Shown here: in pieces, positions 1 to 8,354 of the stretch | Position numbering within the stretch: the stretch's first letter is position 1 | How the letters are laid out: each line of letters begins with the position of its first letter | DNA from: Halorussus salinisoli | Lineage (GTDB): Archaea; Halobacteriota; Halobacteria; Halobacteriales; Haladaptataceae | Length of the DNA stretch: 64,000 nt | Direction of reading: 5' to 3' | NCBI GenBank assembly: GCA_005239435.1 | Contig: SZNP01000001.1 | Location: 806,001-870,000 of the forward strand | The notes under the pieces: model-generated | Seen by the model: the letters and a program-made list of their open reading frames with translations, nothing else | Database searches by the model: none | Told to the model about the DNA's origin: nothing | Program-made: the position numbers and the translations under genes

Positions 1-57
1 CGCATTATTTAGTCGAAGGAATGAAATAGCTCTGCGTCGGACGTTCGATGGTTGTGT

Positions 58-1341
58 ATGTCCTCCGAAAAATCGACTGGGGCTGACGACAGACGGTTCG
101 AGACGCTTTCCGTGACCTACGGCGAGGAGCCGGACCTGTCGAACGCAGGTGACGTCACGTCGCCGATTCACCTCGCATCGACGTACGCGGTAGACGGCAT
201 CGACATGGACACCGCGCTCGAAGACCTGGACCCCGAGGCCGACGAGTTCCTCTACACTCGGCTGTCGAATCCGACTCGCCACGCCGTCGAGAAGCGGGTG
301 GCGGCGCTCGAAGGCGGCGACCACGCGATGGCGTTCGCGTCGGGCACGAGCGCGATCGTCTCGACCGTGATGGCCGCGGTCGAACCGGGCGACCACGTCG
401 TCGCCTTCGAGGACCTCTACGGCGGCACGAACACGATGCTCAAAGAGCTGTTCCGCGACAAACTGAACGTCGCGGTGGACTTCGTGGACGCGACCGACCC
501 CGAGACGGTCCGGGCCGCGACCACCGACGAGACCGCTCTGCTCTGGATGGAGACCCCGACGAACCCCCTCCTGCGGCTCTGTGACGTCGAAGCTATGGCC
601 GCCATCGCCGACGAGTACGACGCCCTCCTCGGGGTGGACAACACCTTCATGGGACCGTACTTCCAGCGACCGCTCGAACTCGGCGCGGACGTGGTGGTCC
701 ACAGCACCACGAAGTACATCAACGGTCACAGCGACTCGCTGGGCGGCGTGGCCGTCCTCTCGGACGACGAGTACGCCCAGGAGATCGGCTTCCTCCAGCA
801 GGTCGGGATGGGTAACGTGATGGCCCCGTTCGACGCCTACATGGTCCTGCGAGGACTGAAGACCCTGCCTCTGCGCATGCGCCAGCACGAGACCAACGCC
901 GCGGAGGTCGCGGCCTACCTCGAATCCCACGAGGCGGTCTCGGCGGTCCACTACCCCGGTCTCGACTCCCATCCCCAGCACTACCTCGCCAACGACCAGA
1001 TGGACGGTCACGGCGGCGTCCTCTCCTTCGAAATCGACGGCGACCTCGAAGCCGTCGAACGGTTCGTCGCCGCGCTGGAGGAGTTCACCCTCGCGGTGAG
1101 TCTGGGCGGCGTCGAGAGCCTGATCGAACATCCCGCGAGCATGACCCACTCGCCGCTTCCGGCCGAGGAGCGCGCCGAGTTGGGGATTACCGACAGCCTG
1201 CTCCGGGCCTCTGTGGGCGTCGAACACCCCAAGGACCTGATCGCGGACCTCGAACGCGGATTCGAGGCGATGAGCGAGGCGTCCGAATCGACCGCGGACG
1301 CCGAGGCCGAAGCGCCCGAGGCCAGTCCCGGCGACGATTAG
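58..1341 (+). CDS. PLP-dependent trans-sulfuration enzyme (cystathionine gamma-synthase/lyase family)
   Basis: Cys/Met metabolism PLP enzyme acting in the cytoplasm on cystathionine, O-acylhomoserine or methionine-type substrates; the exact reaction cannot be read from sequence. The family signature around the PLP lysine is clear (STTKYINGHSD, Lys at about residue 219), as are the upstream YTRLSNPT and FASGTSAI phosphate and PLP contacts. About 427 residues, slightly longer than the usual 380-400 because of an acidic haloarchaeal tail (EASESTADAEAEAPEASPGDD in part). I start at the ATG at 58; the TTG at 52 in the same frame is less likely. The neighbour downstream is convergent. Confidence 0.9.
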   Translation: MSSEKSTGADDRRFETLSVTYGEEPDLSNAGDVTSPIHLASTYAVDGIDMDTALEDLDPEADEFLYTRLSNPTRHAVEKRVAALEGGDHAMAFASGTSAIVSTVMAAVEPGDHVVAFEDLYGGTNTMLKELFRDKLNVAVDFVDATDPETVRAATTDETALLWMETPTNPLLRLCDVEAMAAIADEYDALLGVDNTFMGPYFQRPLELGADVVVHSTTKYINGHSDSLGGVAVLSDDEYAQEIGFLQQVGMGNVMAPFDAYMVLRGLKTLPLRMRQHETNAAEVAAYLESHEAVSAVHYPGLDSHPQHYLANDQMDGHGGVLSFEIDGDLEAVERFVAALEEFTLAVSLGGVESLIEHPASMTHSPLPAEERAELGITDSLLRASVGVEHPKDLIADLERGFEAMSEASESTADAEAEAPEASPGDD

Positions 1342-1359
1342 GACCCGAGAGCGGCGGTT

Positions 1360-1719
1360 TCAGGCCCCGACGACGACCGCCTCTCGCACCTCCAGGGCGG
1401 TCTCGAACTCCTCGCGTCGGTCCTCGCGCCTGCCGACCCGGAGCAGTTGCTCGGCGTTCGCGCGGGCCACGGTCTCGCGCTCCCGGTCGGACCAATCGAG
1501 GTCCTCTCCGACTCGCTCCCAGAACCCCTCGGGCACGAGGAAGATGGTCCGCACGTCGTCCTCGTGGACTCGTTCGTACTGCCTGCGGAGTTCGTCGGCC
1601 CGGACCTCCACCGCTCGGCGACCCTCGGCCACGAGGTCCGGCACGCGCTGGCCGCCCACGCTGGCCTTCGCCGCGGTGAGAATCAACACCTGCCCCTCGA
1701 TTGGATTCTCGGTTGTCAT
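1360..1719 (-). CDS. Conserved haloarchaeal hypothetical protein, last gene of MoaD-like cluster
   Basis: A 119-residue soluble acidic protein with no signal peptide or membrane segment. I do not recognise a domain. It carries a central helical stretch (RRAVEVRADELRRQYERVHEDDVRTIFLV) and the motif EGFWERVGEDLDWSDRERE. It lies 31 bp downstream of the 89-residue gene at 1751-2020, on the same strand and probably in the same transcript as the SAMP3/MoaD-like carrier, which suggests a role linked to sulfur transfer, molybdopterin or sampylation. That link is inference from position only. Confidence 0.65.
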   Translation of the reverse strand: MTTENPIEGQVLILTAAKASVGGQRVPDLVAEGRRAVEVRADELRRQYERVHEDDVRTIFLVPEGFWERVGEDLDWSDRERETVARANAEQLLRVGRREDRREEFETALEVREAVVVGA

Positions 1720-1750
1720 GATCGCTGACTCGGATTCGGGCCGGTCGCGT

Positions 1751-2020
1751 TCATCCGCCCGCTCGCATCGCCTTCTGCGAGAAGTCCGCGACGAGCGAGT
1801 CGAGCGTCGCCTCGTCGCCCTCGAAGACGACCGTGACCTCGGTGAGTTTCACGGACGGGCCGATTTCGACCTTCTCCGACGAGATGCTGGCCCGCCAGTC
1901 GTCGGCCACCACGTCGCCGTCGCCTTCCGGGTCGCCGCCCTCGATGTCGCCACCGAGGTTCGAGAGGTACCGACGTGCGAGGCGCTCGGAGATGCCCCGA
2001 TAGGACTTCTCGACGCGCAT
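1751..2020 (-). CDS. Small protein paired with SAMP3/MoaD-like carrier, possible DUF1952-type
   Basis: An 89-residue protein whose start codon lies immediately next to the stop of the MoaD-like gene, so the two are almost certainly co-translated. It resembles, from memory, the small domain that follows MoaD in some two-domain prokaryotic carriers (ISERLARRYLSNLGGDIEG at the N-terminus; VKLTEVTVVFEGDEATLDSLV near the C-terminus), but this family call is tentative. The protein ends in Arg-Ala-Gly-Gly, so a Gly-Gly tail like that of the neighbouring carrier is present. Function unknown. Confidence 0.7.
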   Translation of the reverse strand: MRVEKSYRGISERLARRYLSNLGGDIEGGDPEGDGDVVADDWRASISSEKVEIGPSVKLTEVTVVFEGDEATLDSLVADFSQKAMRAGG

Positions 2021-2290
2021 CTATCCACCCGCGACCGGCGGGAAGACGCTCAGCGTGTCGCCGTCGTCGAGACGGGTGTCCACGCCCTCGATGTGAACCA
2101 CGTCCTTGCCGTTCTTCATCACGGACAACTGGGTTCGGAGGTCGCCGTCTTCGAACAGGTCGAGCCCGTACTCGTCGGCGAGGTCGTGTAGCACGTCGCC
2201 GACGGTGGTGTCGTCGGGGTACTCGCGTTCGAGGGTCTTCTGGCCGACCGCCTCCCGAAAGTTGGCGAAGAAGCGCAGTTCCAGCGCCAT
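2021..2290 (-). CDS. samp3: Ubiquitin-like small archaeal modifier, SAMP3/MoaD-like
   Basis: Beta-grasp sulfur carrier of 89 residues ending in PPVAGG. The Gly-Gly end is what E1-like UbaA adenylates so that the protein can be thiocarboxylated for molybdopterin synthesis or attached to lysines. It closely resembles Haloferax SAMP3: MALELRFFANFREAVGQK at the N-terminus and DDGDTLSVFPPVAGG at the end. The start is the ATG at 2290, which overlaps the TAA of the upstream gene (TAATG); the longer upstream reading frame is out of character. Its genomic partner at 1751 directly follows. SAMP3 rather than plain MoaD is the better guess but is not certain. Confidence 0.82.
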   Translation of the reverse strand: MALELRFFANFREAVGQKTLEREYPDDTTVGDVLHDLADEYGLDLFEDGDLRTQLSVMKNGKDVVHIEGVDTRLDDGDTLSVFPPVAGG

Positions 2291-2673
2291 TATCGCCCCG
2301 GTCGGATGCCGTCGCTCACGATGCGGGCGTGGCGCTCGCGGTCGATGCGCTCGCCGAGGTCCTCGTGGTCGTACAGCTGCTGCATCAGCGCGCCCATCAG
2401 GTCGCGCCACGCCATCGCGTAGATGGGCGACTGGCCCCACGCGCGCAACTCGGCTACGAAGTCGTCGTATTGCTCCCACCGGTTCTCGAACCGTTCGAGC
2501 GCGTCAACCACTGCGCCCGCGGCGTCGTCGTCGCTGTCGGCGTCCGCGATGGCGCGGTTGAGTCGTCGTTCCCACCCTTCGACCGCCCGTTCCATGTCGC
2601 GGGCGGCGTCCTCGCCGTCGGCCGGGAGCGATTCCGTGATGGGACCGGGCACGGAAAGCGTCAGTTCGTCCAT
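2290..2673 (-). CDS. Conserved haloarchaeal hypothetical protein, first gene of SAMP3-like operon
   Basis: A 127-residue, mostly helical soluble protein starting at the ATG at 2673 (MDELTLSVPGPI). Its stop overlaps the start of the SAMP3-like gene, so it leads a four-gene minus-strand unit running to 1360. There is a Trp- and Met-rich patch (AWGQSPIYAMAWRDLMGALMQQ) and no recognisable catalytic motif. The long frame continuing upstream to 3390 is an antisense shadow of the plus-strand genes. Function unknown; the operon suggests work with the carrier. Confidence 0.7.
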   Translation of the reverse strand: MDELTLSVPGPITESLPADGEDAARDMERAVEGWERRLNRAIADADSDDDAAGAVVDALERFENRWEQYDDFVAELRAWGQSPIYAMAWRDLMGALMQQLYDHEDLGERIDRERHARIVSDGIRPGR

Positions 2674-2916
2674 GCCCGCCTCTTGGCCTTCTTCGCTCAA
2701 ATACCTACGGCCCTCGGCAGCGTTCGGAGGCGGGTCGCGCCGACGGCACGACGACGCCGACGCTCGCCAACCGAGAATTGAAAATATTGCTTTAGCTATT
2801 GTAGATATGGTTACAGCGATTGCAGAACGTACCGAAACGTACGTCACGGCTCTCCCGGCAGACTCCCGAACGTGTTCGCACTGGCCTATTCCCCGACGGA
2901 GCGCGTACGTTCGGAC

Positions 2917-3387
2917 ATGAACGACGGAGAGGCGCGGACCGCCGAGACGACCGAGCGACGGGAACGAGCGCCGGAGCGACGGGACCGAACGGCGGAACGA
3001 GGAGACGAAACCGCCGCGAGTCCGACCGAGACCACCGTCGAGGTCCGATGCACCGGTCACGTTCGGACCGCGATCGGCGAGTCGAAGTTGGAGTTCACCT
3101 TCGAGGGGACCACGCTCCGGGACTTCCTCGACGCCTTCTTCGCCGAGTACGACGTGAAGGACCTGCTCATCGCCGAAACCGAGGACGAGGCGTCCACCAG
3201 CGGGTGGGCCGACCCGCCCGACGACCTCCCGGGAACGTGGAAGAAGAACCCCGAAGGCGAACAGACCCGAACCTACGCCCGCGTCACGGTCGACGGTACG
3301 TTCAACGAACACCTCGCGGGTCTCGACACCCGCCTCGACGACGGCGACCGCGTCGGACTTATGTATCCGTTCATCTTCTGTTGCTGA
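2917..3387 (+). CDS. MoaD-like (beta-grasp) protein ending in Cys-Cys
   Basis: A 156-residue protein: an acidic, low-complexity first 45 residues, then a domain with the outline of MoaD/SAMP proteins. The tail reads DTRLDDGDRVGLMYPFIFCC, which aligns with DTRLDDGDTLSVFPPVAGG of the SAMP3-like protein at 2021, but the terminal Gly-Gly is replaced by Cys-Cys. A middle insert (GWADPPDDLPGTWKKNPEGEQ) separates the halves of the domain. It lies one base before the membrane protein at 3389, so both are one operon. Such proteins are sometimes annotated near pterin or denitrification genes in haloarchaea; I keep the function open. Start chosen at ATG 2917. Confidence 0.72.
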   Translation: MNDGEARTAETTERRERAPERRDRTAERGDETAASPTETTVEVRCTGHVRTAIGESKLEFTFEGTTLRDFLDAFFAEYDVKDLLIAETEDEASTSGWADPPDDLPGTWKKNPEGEQTRTYARVTVDGTFNEHLAGLDTRLDDGDRVGLMYPFIFCC

Positions 3388-3388
3388 C

Positions 3389-4624
3389 ATGGGTGCAGGA
3401 GCAGTGACGCGGTGGGCGCGGCGGTTCGTCGCGGCGAGTGCGGTCTTCCTCGTCGCGTGGCAGGTCGCCGCGTTCGGCGCAGTTCTCCCGGCGCAGACCG
3501 GCGTCGCCGTCCCCCGCCAGACCCAGGTCGCGCTCGCCGTCTACGGGTTCGTCCTCCACACCGTCTTCGGGAAGGTCTACTCGCTGGTCCCCTCGTACTT
3601 CGACCGGTCGCTCGCGCTCCCGCGCGCGCCTGCCGTCCACTTCCCGCTCACGACGGTCGGCGCGGTCGGACTCGCCGTCGCTCCCGTCGCTGGCGTTCCC
3701 GAAGTCGTCGGCGCTCTCGGCGCGCTTCTCTGGACCGCTGGCGTCGTCGTCTTCGTCTCGGCGCTCGCGTGGACGCTCCGCGACAATCCGACCGGCCGCG
3801 AGACCGGGACGAGCGACGCCAACGCCGACCGCAGGCCGGTCGACCGCTTCGCAAACGCCTTCGTGCCGGTCGTCCTCGCGTATCTGCTCGTCGGGTCCTA
3901 CGCCACGCTGACCCTCCACCTCGAACTCCCGGGGTTCGCGTCGCTCGGGTTCGCGCGAACGGCCCACCTGCTGGCCGCGGGCACCGCCGCGCTCCTCGTC
4001 TTCGCGGTCGGATTCCGTCTCTTCCCCCGGTTTCTGGTCGGCTCCCCGCCGCGAGCGCTGGTCGGCGTCGTCCTGCCCGCCGGAGCGACCGGTCCCGCAG
4101 TCCTCGCGTGGGGTCTCTATCGGGGCGCGTGGTTCCGCGCCGGGGCGGTCCTCGAAGCCCTCGCCGTCGCGGGGTTCGCACTGGCCTACGCCGTCCTCTT
4201 CGCTCGCTCGGAGCGCCGCCGGGTCGGCTTCTACGCGGTCCTCACCGGAGTCGCGTCGGGCGTCCTCGGCGTGCTGGTCGGCCTGTACTTCGCGTGGGGT
4301 AGCTTTGCCACCTTCACGTTCTCCGGGACCGGGTTCGGACTGGTCGAGACCCACTTCCGACTCAACGTCCTCGGGTTCCTCGGCCTGACGATCGTCGGCG
4401 CGACCTACCAGTTCTATCCGCCTACGGTCGGCACGTTCCCCGGCGCGTCCGACCGGACCGCGCTGGCGTCGGTCGCGCTCGTCGGCGTCGGCCTGCTCGC
4501 GGAACTCGTCGGTGTGCTGGCCGTGGAGCAGGCGGACTCCGCGGTCGTCGCCGGTCGCGCGAGCGCGCTGGTCGGGGCACTCCTGTTCGCGGGCCTCCTC
4601 CTCGGCGTGTTCGCCGAGCGGTGA
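3389..4624 (+). CDS. Multi-pass membrane protein with conserved histidines (heme-copper/NnrS-like)
   Basis: A 411-residue protein with about twelve hydrophobic helices in the cytoplasmic membrane. Helix-embedded histidines appear in YGFVLHTVFGKVYSLVPSYF, AVHFPLTTVG, RTAHLLAAG and ETHFRLNVLGFLGLTIVGATYQFYPP, a pattern seen in heme-copper oxidase subunit I-like and NnrS-like proteins. The start is one base after the stop of the Cys-Cys MoaD-like gene, so the two are co-expressed. A heme- or metal-binding role is inference; the six-His set of true oxidases is not evident. The antisense 445-codon frame here is a GC-rich shadow. Confidence 0.72.
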   Translation: MGAGAVTRWARRFVAASAVFLVAWQVAAFGAVLPAQTGVAVPRQTQVALAVYGFVLHTVFGKVYSLVPSYFDRSLALPRAPAVHFPLTTVGAVGLAVAPVAGVPEVVGALGALLWTAGVVVFVSALAWTLRDNPTGRETGTSDANADRRPVDRFANAFVPVVLAYLLVGSYATLTLHLELPGFASLGFARTAHLLAAGTAALLVFAVGFRLFPRFLVGSPPRALVGVVLPAGATGPAVLAWGLYRGAWFRAGAVLEALAVAGFALAYAVLFARSERRRVGFYAVLTGVASGVLGVLVGLYFAWGSFATFTFSGTGFGLVETHFRLNVLGFLGLTIVGATYQFYPPTVGTFPGASDRTALASVALVGVGLLAELVGVLAVEQADSAVVAGRASALVGALLFAGLLLGVFAER

Positions 4625-4646
4625 CTCCCGCGCTGCTCGCCGCGCC

Positions 4647-5522
4647 CTACCGCGCTCCGTCTCCGTCGAGTCGCTTCGCCATCTGCACCTCGTCCACGAG
4701 TTCGTCATCGACCTTGTAGTGGTCCGCGCGTGTCGCCTCGCGCGTCCACCCGTGTTCGTCGAGCATGTCGAGCGCCTCCTCGTTGGTCGCCGGGAGGCTC
4801 TGGTACACCTTCAGGTAGTCGCCGTCGTCGGCCCACGCCATGCCGCACTCGAGTAGCGTGCCACCGACGCCCTGCTCGCGGTACTCGGGAGCGACGCCGA
4901 CGGTGAGTTCGACGGTGTGGTCCCGCGCCGGGAGTTCGAATCCCTGTAGCTGAACCCAGCCGACGATTTCCCGGTTCTGGCCGTCTCTCTCGTCGTCCTT
5001 GTTCGCTTCGTCTCCCTCGACTTTCTCCGCCACGAACACCATCCGGGACTCGCGCTCGTTGCGCCGAATCAGCGCACCGTCTTGTTCGATAGCCTCGGCC
5101 ACGCGCTCGTCGACGACGATCGCTCCCTCGTCGGCGACGTCGCGGATGAGATCGGCGACCGCACGCCGGTCGTCTTCGCGCGCCGGTCGAACCTCGTACT
5201 CGAACTCGTCGGTCTCGTGGGACTCGGTCTCGGCGTCGGGTTCGACCGAGAGTCTCCCGTCGCGCTCGGTGAGGTGTCCGGAGTCGGTCAGCGCCGCGAC
5301 GTGGCCGTTGAACTCCTCGACCGGCAGGCGAACCGACGGCTCGGTCCCCGACCGGGCGGGCTTGGACTCGGCGCTCTCCGAGACCCGAACCGCGTCCCGG
5401 ACTTCCTCGCGCGTGGCCGACCCGTGGCGCTCGACGTACCGGTAGATGCGACCCCGGACGTCGCTCTCGAACTGTAGTTGCGGTGTCGCCATGTCGATGT
5501 CGAGTACGCCGTCGGCTACCAT
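4647..5522 (-). CDS. Winged-helix/GNAT N-acetyltransferase fusion
   Basis: A 291-residue two-part protein. Residues about 15-100 look like a winged-helix DNA-binding or tandem peptide-binding module (RGRIYRYVERHGSATREEVRDAV, then LTDSGHLTERDGRLSVE). Residues about 118-290 form a GNAT acetyltransferase, with the acetyl-CoA loop YREQGVGGTLL and the C-terminal ATNEEALDMLDEHGW motif. The start is uncertain: ATG at 5522 has a TATA-like GCATAATC at the right distance for a leaderless transcript, while ATG at 5492 (MATPQLQF) is the more usual family start. Likely acetylates a protein or small amine; substrate unknown. Confidence 0.82.
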   Translation of the reverse strand: MVADGVLDIDMATPQLQFESDVRGRIYRYVERHGSATREEVRDAVRVSESAESKPARSGTEPSVRLPVEEFNGHVAALTDSGHLTERDGRLSVEPDAETESHETDEFEYEVRPAREDDRRAVADLIRDVADEGAIVVDERVAEAIEQDGALIRRNERESRMVFVAEKVEGDEANKDDERDGQNREIVGWVQLQGFELPARDHTVELTVGVAPEYREQGVGGTLLECGMAWADDGDYLKVYQSLPATNEEALDMLDEHGWTREATRADHYKVDDELVDEVQMAKRLDGDGAR

Positions 5523-5905
5523 AGTTATCGTCCTGATACGCCAGATTATGCAGTCGATACACGGGGCGGGAGACGACTCACCGACCGGCGTCGAACGGCG
5601 ACGTTAGCGCCACTGTCCGTCGTCCTCGACGCAAATTCGCTCGCCGTCGAGAAGTGGGTCCCACTCGTCTCCGACCGGCTCGCAGAGGTCAGGAAGTTCG
5701 TCGGAGTCTCCACTGATGAACACTCCGACCGCGGGGGGTCTCCGTCCGGTGAACGACGTTCGTCGTCGTCAGTTGCCACGGAAACTCCTCCTCGGCCACG
5801 AACTGTCGTTCTCGTCACCAACACCCATCGAGCGGGCGGTCGCCGAAAGCGGTCCGTTCCGGGCCACGGCCCGGATTCGTCCCGTCCTCCGATTCGAACT
5901 CCCGG
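5523..5905. other. Intergenic region without a supported gene
   Basis: About 380 bases between the GNAT and ArcS genes. A 92-codon minus-strand frame (5546-5824) is Ser/Thr/Arg-rich without acidic bias and looks like chance. Apart from the promoter of the GNAT gene near 5540-5550 I see nothing definite. Confidence 0.5.
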
Positions 5906-7657
5906 CTACTTCTCCTCGACGTGTCGGACCGAGGTCGCGATTCCGCGCGTACTCTCGGCCATCTCGGGACCGGACATCTCGGCCCGGCCCACGGCGAACG
6001 CCTTCGGGCCTTCGACGACGACCTCGTCGCCGACTCGGATGTCGGCGTCGGCGTCCACGACGCCCGGCGCGAGGACGCTTCCGTGCGGCGCGAAGGCGTC
6101 GATTTCGACGCGCTTGGTCGGGGCCGCCGACTCGACCCAGTGCCGAGCGCCCGCGAGGGTGAACGAGAGGACGCCGTACTGGGGAACCATCGCGGCGAGT
6201 TGCTCGCCCTCCCGGTCCTGTACGCGGAGTTTGGGATACCGGGCCTCGGTCTGCACGTCCTCGAAGAGGGCGTCGCCCGAACCCTCGCCGAACTGGTAGT
6301 CGGCGATAGCCTTCAGGGTGTTGTGCTGGCGCTCGCGCTTGCCGTACTTGAGTTCGCCGTCGAGGGTCCGCATCAGGTTGCCGAGCGATTCGGTCGTCGT
6401 GGGGTGGTCTTCGACGGTGTACTCGAACTCCATCCCGAGTTCGGCCTCGACGCGTTCGCAGACCTCGCGGTAGCCCTCCGGCGGAACGTGGGCGATTACC
6501 CGGGGGTAGTCGTTGCGTTCGAGGTAGCGCCGGAGCACTTCGGCGACGAACTGCTTTTCGTCCTCCGACCAGCGACCCGTGACCACCGAGTCGTAGTGCT
6601 GGGCGGGGTAGGTGAGTTCGAGTTCCTGCGGGACGACCCCGATTGGCGAGGTCATCGAGACGGTGTGGCCTCGGAACTGGATGGCGTCGTGGAACTGACC
6701 GTGGCTCTGGGACTCGCTGTAGGGTTTCGCGGCCGAACAGGGAACCAGCACGAGAGGGTTGTCGAACCGGTTCCGATAGCGCGTCGTCACCCGGTCGGCG
6801 AACCGCTTGATTTCGACGCGCTGGAGGGTGTCTTCGGTGGTGGCCGAGAGTTCGGCGTCCCGGATGAGCGGCGTGCGCTGTTCGAGGTAGTTCCACTGCT
6901 GGTCGAACTCCCGGAAGGCGGCGGTCAGCCACTGCTCGTGGCGGGCCTGGCCTTCGAGGTAGTCCCGGAGTCGGCCCGCCCGGACGCGCTCGCGGACGAC
7001 GCCCAACTCGGCCCGGAGGGCGTTCTCGTTGTGGTCGGCGCAGTCCTCGCGGGTGAACTCCGAGACGGGTTTCCGGCAGGCCGGACAGGCACAGGGGAGT
7101 TCCGTGAGGTCTTCGAGGTAGTGGGTGCCCTCCGAGGTCAGGTACTTCCCCTGGGTTCCGGCCACGACCGCTCGGTCGGTGTCCACGAGGTCCACCCCTG
7201 CGTAGACCAGCGTGGCGACGTTCGCGGGGGTCGCCACGCCCGGCAGGTAGAGCGCGCTGTCTGCCGGAATCGCCTCGCGGGTCTCGACGATGGCGTCCTC
7301 GAAGCCAGCGCCGTGGCCGACGAACCCCTGCGCGCCCGAGAGGACGTAGGCGTCCGCGCCGTGGTCGTCGGCAGTCTCCGGAGCGACGACTGCGGCGCTC
7401 GGGTAGTCCACGTCGGGGTACTCCACCGCGAAGGAGTCCATCACCTCCTCGTCGGTTCCGCTCGGGAATCCGCGGTGGGGTAGAACCGTGAGTTCGTCGT
7501 CGCTCCCCTCGGGAACCTCCCGGTCGGCGGTCCAGAGGCTTCCCGCGTCGGCGAGAAGGTCGTCGGCGACTGCGGGCGTCGTCACGGGGTCCGCGAGGCG
7601 CAACTCGGCGATTCGCGCCGGGCCGTCGCGCTCGTGGACCTCCAAGTAGTCGGTCAT
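5906..7657 (-). CDS. arcS: Archaeosine synthase ArcS
   Basis: Converts the preQ0 base placed at position 15 of tRNA into archaeosine. The 583-residue protein has a TGT-like N-terminal domain with the zinc cluster CACPACRKP, a central ArcS core with the hallmark PCSAAKPYSESQSHGQF, and a C-terminal PUA RNA-binding domain (RVEIDAFAPHGSVLAPGVVDADADIRVGDEVVV). The start is ATG 7657 (MTDYLEVHERDGPARI), which matches the family start; the upstream MPLGP codons are unlikely. The partner enzyme TgtA is 1.5 kb away on the same strand. Large open frames on the plus strand here are shadows. Confidence 0.93.
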   Translation of the reverse strand: MTDYLEVHERDGPARIAELRLADPVTTPAVADDLLADAGSLWTADREVPEGSDDELTVLPHRGFPSGTDEEVMDSFAVEYPDVDYPSAAVVAPETADDHGADAYVLSGAQGFVGHGAGFEDAIVETREAIPADSALYLPGVATPANVATLVYAGVDLVDTDRAVVAGTQGKYLTSEGTHYLEDLTELPCACPACRKPVSEFTREDCADHNENALRAELGVVRERVRAGRLRDYLEGQARHEQWLTAAFREFDQQWNYLEQRTPLIRDAELSATTEDTLQRVEIKRFADRVTTRYRNRFDNPLVLVPCSAAKPYSESQSHGQFHDAIQFRGHTVSMTSPIGVVPQELELTYPAQHYDSVVTGRWSEDEKQFVAEVLRRYLERNDYPRVIAHVPPEGYREVCERVEAELGMEFEYTVEDHPTTTESLGNLMRTLDGELKYGKRERQHNTLKAIADYQFGEGSGDALFEDVQTEARYPKLRVQDREGEQLAAMVPQYGVLSFTLAGARHWVESAAPTKRVEIDAFAPHGSVLAPGVVDADADIRVGDEVVVEGPKAFAVGRAEMSGPEMAESTRGIATSVRHVEEK

Positions 7658-7810
7658 ACCTGCCGGTCGGGGGCCGAGAGGCAACTATCTTGCGAGACGC
7701 GACTCCGGTTCCGGAGCCTTTCAGAACGTCGGAACCGGTGGATGCCCCCGAAGTGGTCCCGGAGCGTCGGACCCGGCGTGGGACCGACCGGGGTCGTCGT
7801 CACGTCGTCG

Positions 7811-8194
7811 TCACGTCGTCGGCGCGGTCGTCTCTTCGCGCGTCTCGGAGCTAGTGATGGCGTTGTAGCCACCGAATATCGCGACGAGCGCACCCACGAC
7901 GATTGCGTTCCAGAACGCGACGCCGGTCGTCGTCCAGACGAACGCCGCGACTATCGTCCGAACTCCGAGCAGTGCGGTCAGTCCGCTACTCCACCGGGGA
8001 GTCGCGTCCTCGTCGGACGCCACGTAGTAGCCGTAGGCTCTGGGGATAGCGATAGCCGCACCGACTATCAGGTCGTTCCAGTAGTTCGCACCGCTGACAC
8101 CCCACACGAACGTCGGCACGAGGAACAACCACAAGCCGAGTAGCACGTTCGCGCCGGAAAGCCACTTCGACGCTGCGTTCACTCTCGCACTCAT
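7811..8194 (-). CDS. SPW-repeat membrane protein
   Basis: A 127-residue protein with four membrane helices made of two SPW-type repeats. Each repeat has a GLWL/VWG half followed by (Y/F)WN and VGA: NVLLGLWLFLVPTFVWGVSGANYWNDLIVGAAIAI in part, then LLGVRTIVAAFVWTTTGVAFWNAIVVGALVAIFGGY. Function of the family is unknown. The start is supported by a strong ribosome-binding site, GAGGTGAT. A paralogue lies at 23329-23733 on the other strand. Confidence 0.85.
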   Translation of the reverse strand: MSARVNAASKWLSGANVLLGLWLFLVPTFVWGVSGANYWNDLIVGAAIAIPRAYGYYVASDEDATPRWSSGLTALLGVRTIVAAFVWTTTGVAFWNAIVVGALVAIFGGYNAITSSETREETTAPTT

Positions 8195-8199
8195 GGTTT

Positions 8200-8207
8200 A
8201 TCACCTC
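8200..8207 (-). promoter_or_regulatory. Strong Shine-Dalgarno site of the SPW gene
   Basis: On the minus strand the sequence GAGGTGAT lies five bases before the ATG at 8194, perfectly complementary to the 3' end of haloarchaeal 16S rRNA. Most genes in this window lack such a clear site. Confidence 0.75.
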
Positions 8208-8354
8208 GTTCGGGGTGTTCGTCCCGGTTCGGACGTAGGGAAAAAACTCCCAATAAAATGGTTTCGACTCTCCCAGTCGGAAGTGACGGCGTAACCGTCG
8301 TTCAATCCGGGTTTGAAGCGCCGGCCTTCCCGAAACGGGCGTCGGTTCCCGTGA

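Noticed and set aside
3371..4708. A 445-codon minus-strand frame opposite the membrane protein gene
   Set aside because: It is Arg/Glu/Gly repetitive, has no domain, and lies exactly antisense to a well-supported membrane protein; GC-rich DNA makes such shadow frames.
4930..4948. GTTCGAATCCC, which resembles a tRNA T-loop
   Set aside because: It lies within the GNAT coding sequence and no acceptor or anticodon stem can be formed around it.
5546..5824. A 92-codon minus-strand frame in the gap before ArcS
   Set aside because: The product is Ser/Thr/Arg-rich with no acidic bias, no start signal and no recognisable domain.
5921..7483. A 520-codon plus-strand frame across ArcS
   Set aside because: ArcS on the minus strand has full domain structure and its PCSAAKPYSES motif; the opposite frame has none.
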